Part shown: piece after piece, positions 6,750 through 8,983 of the stretch
Position numbering within the stretch: position 1 is the stretch's first letter
How the letters are laid out: each line of letters begins with the position of its first letter
Assembly: GCF_000160855.1 (NCBI RefSeq)
Contig: NZ_GG700753.1
Span: forward strand, 113,738 to 122,720
Origin: Lactobacillus helveticus DSM 20075 = CGMCC 1.1877
GTDB taxonomy: Bacteria; Bacillota; Bacilli; Lactobacillales; Lactobacillaceae
Length of the DNA: 8,983 bases
Direction: 5' to 3'
Notes under the pieces: generated by a model
The model's database searches: none
The model's input: only the letters and a program-made list of their open reading frames with translations
Told to the model about the DNA's origin: nothing
Made by a program: the position numbers and the translations under genes

Positions 6750-7262
6750 TTAACAGTCTTTATAAAAATAAATATCTGCTTTTTCTTCTTGAGCAGTTCC
6801 ACGATAGTCGCGATTATTAAAGCCACCAATTTCAAAACCATTTTTTAGATAGAATAAACAAGCTGATAAATTATCATCTTGAGCAATCGTGTATATTCCT
6901 TGCATCCCCTCACCTTTAGCGTTTTTCATACATTCCGCAATTAGCTTACTGCCTATTCCTTGTTCACGATAGGCAGAACTAACTTTTAAATCATCTAAAT
7001 ACAGATATTTGAACATGCCTTTTAGTAAAATTGCTAATCCTATGCACTTATTTTTATCGTAGGCAGCTAGATAGATCGCATTTTTATCATATTGATAATC
7101 TTCGTCAGGAAAACAAGTCATACTGGACTGCTTAAACTTCTCTATTTGATAATTCCAATGTCCATTTTTTAGACTGGGAATCATCTTGCCCCAGATAGTA
7201 AAAGGTTCATTCTTTATGTTAATATCTTCTAAATTTGTTATTTGCTTAATTTGAATATTCAT
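6750..7262 (-). CDS. GNAT acetyltransferase, streptothricin-acetyltransferase-like
   Basis: The 170-residue protein is a single GNAT domain that would transfer acetyl from acetyl-CoA to an amine. The acetyl-CoA-binding motif is REQGIG (99-104), preceded by the strand YLYLDDLKVSSAYR (86-99). The later N-A-FY-KNGF pattern (131-143) is the usual motif B. The N-terminal EPFTIWGKMIPSLKNGHW (19-36) and the ending resemble SAT/Nat streptothricin acetyltransferases, but the substrate is a guess from similarity. GAGG lies 8 nt before the ATG. It begins 41 nt after the last stop of the broken MerR gene and ends 15 nt before the UvrA2-like gene, so it is probably an internal operon gene. Pairing with UvrA2 suggests a shared role against a DNA-binding or amine-containing drug. 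Confidence 0.87.
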   Translation of the reverse strand: MNIQIKQITNLEDINIKNEPFTIWGKMIPSLKNGHWNYQIEKFKQSSMTCFPDEDYQYDKNAIYLAAYDKNKCIGLAILLKGMFKYLYLDDLKVSSAYREQGIGSKLIAECMKNAKGEGMQGIYTIAQDDNLSACLFYLKNGFEIGGFNNRDYRGTAQEEKADIYFYKDC

Positions 7263-7303
7263 CTAATCGCCCTCTGCCATTTCAGAATATGCGTGACTAT
7301 TAA

Positions 7304-7326
7304 CTATAACTCATTATCAGTTATAG
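7304..7326 (-). repeat. Inverted repeat at the regulator's 3' end
   Basis: CTATAACT (7304-7311) and AGTTATAG (7319-7326) form a perfect 8-bp inverted repeat with a 7-nt centre. It includes the last stop codon of the MerR frame and sits about 42 nt before the acetyltransferase start. It has no T-run, so it is not a standard terminator. A protein-binding site or an RNA-processing hairpin is possible. Confidence 0.35.
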
Positions 7327-8134
7327 CATACGCTAATATACTGTCTTTAGTTAAACCCAGACGTTCAATATTAATACCTATATTGAATTGCCATAAATCA
7401 TCACCTAATTCAAGGTCATTAGCTTCGGCATATTTTCTAATTACAGCCAGACCTTTTTCAATGCCAATTCCTGTACTTTCGACTTTAGCAACTATATACT
7501 AACCATCGTTTTGAGTAATGATAGGGATTTTGACTTCATCATCGTAAGACTTTTCCTTAATGATTCTAAAACCGAAATCTGCATATTGGTTGGCATGTGC
7601 TTGCGGCAAAGCGGTTAAAAAGCCAGACAGCATCTTGTTAGTCATTAAGCCTGCACCAACTTCTTGATAGAATTCACTATACGCACGAGCAATTTCTTCT
7701 TCAGAACAATCTGCCTTAAAATCTGAACACCAGAATTCTCTCTTTGGTAAAAAGCATTTTTTAGCCACATAAAAATCAGTATTTCTTAACTGTGTATTGT
7801 GTGATTCTTTTTGTCGCAAAATAGTCAAAATTTGCTGGAGATTTTGAATTCGTTGTTCGATCTTTTGTCTTAATGGGATTAGCTTCTTATTCAAAGCATC
7901 AGAACTATCATCACTAAGATAATCTTTGATTTCTTCTACTGATAATCCTAGATCACGCAAACCCAAAATAAATCCGATCTAATAAAGCTGCCCATAACTG
8001 TAATAGCGATAGCCATTTTCAGCGATTTTAGCTGGTTTAAAGATATCTTTTTGATCATAAAAAATTAAAGTCCGTCTAGTAGTTTGAGCAATTTTAGCAA
8101 ATTCAGAAATCGACAATAATTTTTTCGTTGGCAT
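7304..8134 (-). pseudogene. MerR-family regulator broken by two in-frame TAG codons
   Basis: One frame of 276 codons runs from ATG 8134, with GAGGTG 7 nt upstream. Codons 1-51 give a MerR winged helix (LSISEFAKIAQTTRRTLIFY then ENGYRYYSYGQLY). A TAG at 7979-7981 (codon 52) interrupts it, and the frame continues with the family-typical IGFILGLRDLGLSVEEIKDYL. A dimerisation coil (about 85-110) and a GyrI-like effector domain follow. A second TAG at 7499-7501 (codon 212) comes next, after which 64 sensible codons remain. CAG-to-TAG changes could explain both; no frameshift is needed. MerR proteins bind stretched promoters and activate on drug binding, and such a promoter lies upstream of the operon. 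As written, only a 51-residue DNA-binding fragment would be made. Recoding or a sequencing error is possible but less likely. Confidence 0.82.
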
Positions 8135-8163
8135 GCTTTAACACCTCTATTTTTTATTTATAA

Positions 8164-8463
8164 TTAAATTTTGTTATGAATCAAGCTTTGATTGCCACTC
8201 GAATAATGCCACCAGGCACTAAAAATAATTACCTCTTTGCTTTTTAGATCAACTGAGTACACAATTCGATTATCCTGGCTAATCCTTTTTGAATATACAG
8301 GTGGCTTAACGCCTCTTTTGGCTAAGAGCTCAAAATGATGAGTTCTAATTAAAGGATCGGTTTCCAATTCATTATGGATTTTGCGATAAGTTTTATATAA
8401 ACTAGCAGACTTTAGATTTTTAATATGCTTTTTCAGAATACGTCTTTCCTTAACGTTAAACAT
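8164..8463 (-). CDS. YoeB/Txe-like toxin (RelE superfamily mRNA interferase)
   Basis: The protein has 99 residues. The C-terminal half follows the YoeB/Txe pattern: FELLAKRG (44-51), YSKRISQDNRIVYSVD (57-72), then a strand EVIIFSAWWHY (77-87). Residues matching the catalytic set of E. coli YoeB are Glu45, Arg66, His86 and Tyr87. Such toxins cut mRNA on the ribosome. The N-terminal helix region is rich in Lys. No antitoxin gene precedes it: the 160 nt upstream hold only a promoter, and the next gene downstream is the broken MerR regulator 29 nt away. AGGAG lies 5 nt before the ATG, so initiation should be efficient. It is either an orphan kept in check by another locus, or has changed role. 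Confidence 0.75.
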   Translation of the reverse strand: MFNVKERRILKKHIKNLKSASLYKTYRKIHNELETDPLIRTHHFELLAKRGVKPPVYSKRISQDNRIVYSVDLKSKEVIIFSAWWHYSSGNQSLIHNKI

Positions 8464-8473
8464 TTTTTCTCCT

Positions 8474-8495
8474 CTTATTTTTAGTTAAAAATAAG
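8474..8495 (-). repeat. Inverted repeat across the toxin promoter -10
   Basis: CTTATTTTTA (8474-8483) and TAAAAATAAG (8486-8495) form a perfect 10-bp inverted repeat. It covers the -10 hexamer and the expected start site. The transcript would lack one arm, so any function is likely at the DNA level, such as an operator. Confidence 0.4.
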
Positions 8496-8518
8496 GTATC
8501 ACCTAAGGTTACAGTCAA
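8488..8518 (-). promoter_or_regulatory. MerR-type promoter with 19-bp spacer
   Basis: On the minus strand TTGACT (-35, 8513-8518) and TATTTT (-10, 8488-8493) are 19 nt apart. The spacer holds the palindrome ACCTTAGGT (8501-8509). An over-long 19-bp spacer with a dyad inside is the hallmark of promoters that MerR regulators twist into alignment. It drives the toxin, the broken regulator and probably the acetyltransferase and uvrA-like genes. Confidence 0.7.
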
Positions 8519-8590
8519 GCGAATATTCTAATTTTCGGTAAAATTTATTATCTTAACTTTTAAGCTATCTATGACGCCGCGGGACAGTTA

Positions 8591-8596
8591 TATAAT
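8591..8596 (+). promoter_or_regulatory. Possible -10 box of the MmcQ/YjbR remnant
   Basis: A consensus TATAAT lies 25 nt upstream of the remnant's first codon on the plus strand. No good -35 is found 16-18 nt upstream, so the promoter would be weak or decayed. Confidence 0.35.
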
Positions 8597-8620
8597 GAAA
8601 GAAAAAGACGGAGAAAGATT

Positions 8621-8899
8621 ATAGAACTAGAACAAACTATCTTTAATAAATATCAACCTAATTTTCAGCTGCTAACGAAATATGGTTTTGTTAAGAAGTC
8701 TAACTATTTTTATTACCAAACGGACTTTCATAATGATAAATTCCAAGCTCAAATTTTTATCTCTCATGATCAAAAAATCATCGGTAAGGTCATTGATCTC
8801 GATATTAATGATGAATATTTGCCAGTTCACTCTATTCAAACGGGCAAATTCGTTTATGAAATAAGAAAAGAATACATTGCCATATTAAAAGTGAAGTGA
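8621..8899 (+). pseudogene. MmcQ/YjbR-like gene remnant with lost start codon
   Basis: The plus-strand frame gives 92 codons that read as ELEQTIFNKYQPNF, TKYGFVKK, then a domain with FQAQIFISHDQKIIGKVID and a late FVYEIRKEYIAILK. This is like the N-terminal domain seen on some Firmicute MmcQ/YjbR proteins, which as I recall are about twice as long. The codon placed 7 nt after GGAG is ATA rather than ATG. No ATG, GTG or TTG in frame lies upstream, and the only later one is far inside. The frame ends with LKVK and a TGA that falls inside a perfect palindrome, so the C-terminal half seems replaced. It is therefore probably dead at both ends. ATA initiation is possible but rare. Confidence 0.65.
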
Positions 8900-8934
8900 G
8901 ACCTAAAAGTGTCTCACTTTTAGGTCTCACTTCA
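8892..8934. repeat. Perfect 20-bp palindrome with 3-nt loop
   Basis: The arm TGAAGTGAGACCTAAAAGTG (8892-8911) is exactly repeated in inverse at 8915-8934 around TCT. It contains the stop codon of the MmcQ/YjbR remnant. The following sequence is only modestly T-rich. It may be a terminator, or the residue of a small mobile element that truncated the gene. Confidence 0.8.
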
Positions 8935-8983
8935 TTATATTCAGATTTGTCATTTTTTTATCCGTAATTAATTGGAATTAAGA

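Noticed and set aside
7979..7981. Genetic code change or suppressor use of TAG
   Set aside because: Intact genes in the window (ABC-F, DUF3923-like, uvrA-like) end in TAG, so TAG is an ordinary stop codon here. Pseudogene decay is simpler.
8682..8864. Plus-strand frame of 60 codons
   Set aside because: It overlaps the MmcQ/YjbR remnant in another frame; the remnant's frame gives recognisable protein sequence and this one does not.
1..8983. CRISPR array, tRNA, rRNA or complete insertion sequence
   Set aside because: No regularly spaced repeats, no tRNA-like cloverleaf and no transposase frame were seen on either strand.

Overview
The window is low-GC DNA that reads like a Lactobacillus chromosome, most likely the acidophilus/helveticus/crispatus group. 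That assignment rests on the style of the proteins (Lsa-type ABC-F, LytTR plus DUF3021, DUF3923, MmcQ/YjbR), the AGGAGG-type ribosome binding sites and the AT-rich intergenic DNA. It is a judgement from memory, not a database match. Every clear gene lies on the minus strand; the one exception is a decayed plus-strand gene at the right end.

Read right to left, in the direction of transcription, the largest unit starts near 8518 at a MerR-style promoter with a 19-bp spacer. It holds a YoeB/Txe-like toxin with no visible antitoxin, a MerR-family regulator broken by two in-frame TAG codons, a GNAT acetyltransferase resembling streptothricin acetyltransferases, and a short UvrA paralogue of the UvrA2/DrrC kind. 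No convincing terminator separates them before 4220. The likely logic is a drug- or stress-responsive operon whose activator has decayed.

Next come a small DUF3923-like membrane protein (3934-4146) with its own hairpin terminator, about 290 nt without a recognisable gene apart from a promoter, and a HAM1/RdgB-like protein whose conserved active-site residues are largely replaced (3056-3643). A LytTR regulator and DUF3021 membrane protein pair follows, translationally coupled by a 4-nt overlap (2012-2871). It sits behind a poor -35 promoter and a direct repeat with a 21-bp period, the geometry expected for LytTR autoactivation.

The leftmost unit is an Lsa/Vga-like ABC-F ribosome-protection protein (174-1688). 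Its leader of about 215 nt holds a complete ribosome-mediated attenuator: a three-codon upstream ORF (Met-Arg-Leu-stop) over region 1, three mutually exclusive helices and an intrinsic terminator just before the ribosome binding site. This is the most informative regulatory structure in the window.

At the right end a plus-strand MmcQ/YjbR-like fragment has ATA where its start codon should be. It ends inside a perfect 20-bp palindrome. The window thus combines three antibiotic-response-type genes (ABC-F, acetyltransferase, UvrA2) with several decaying genes.
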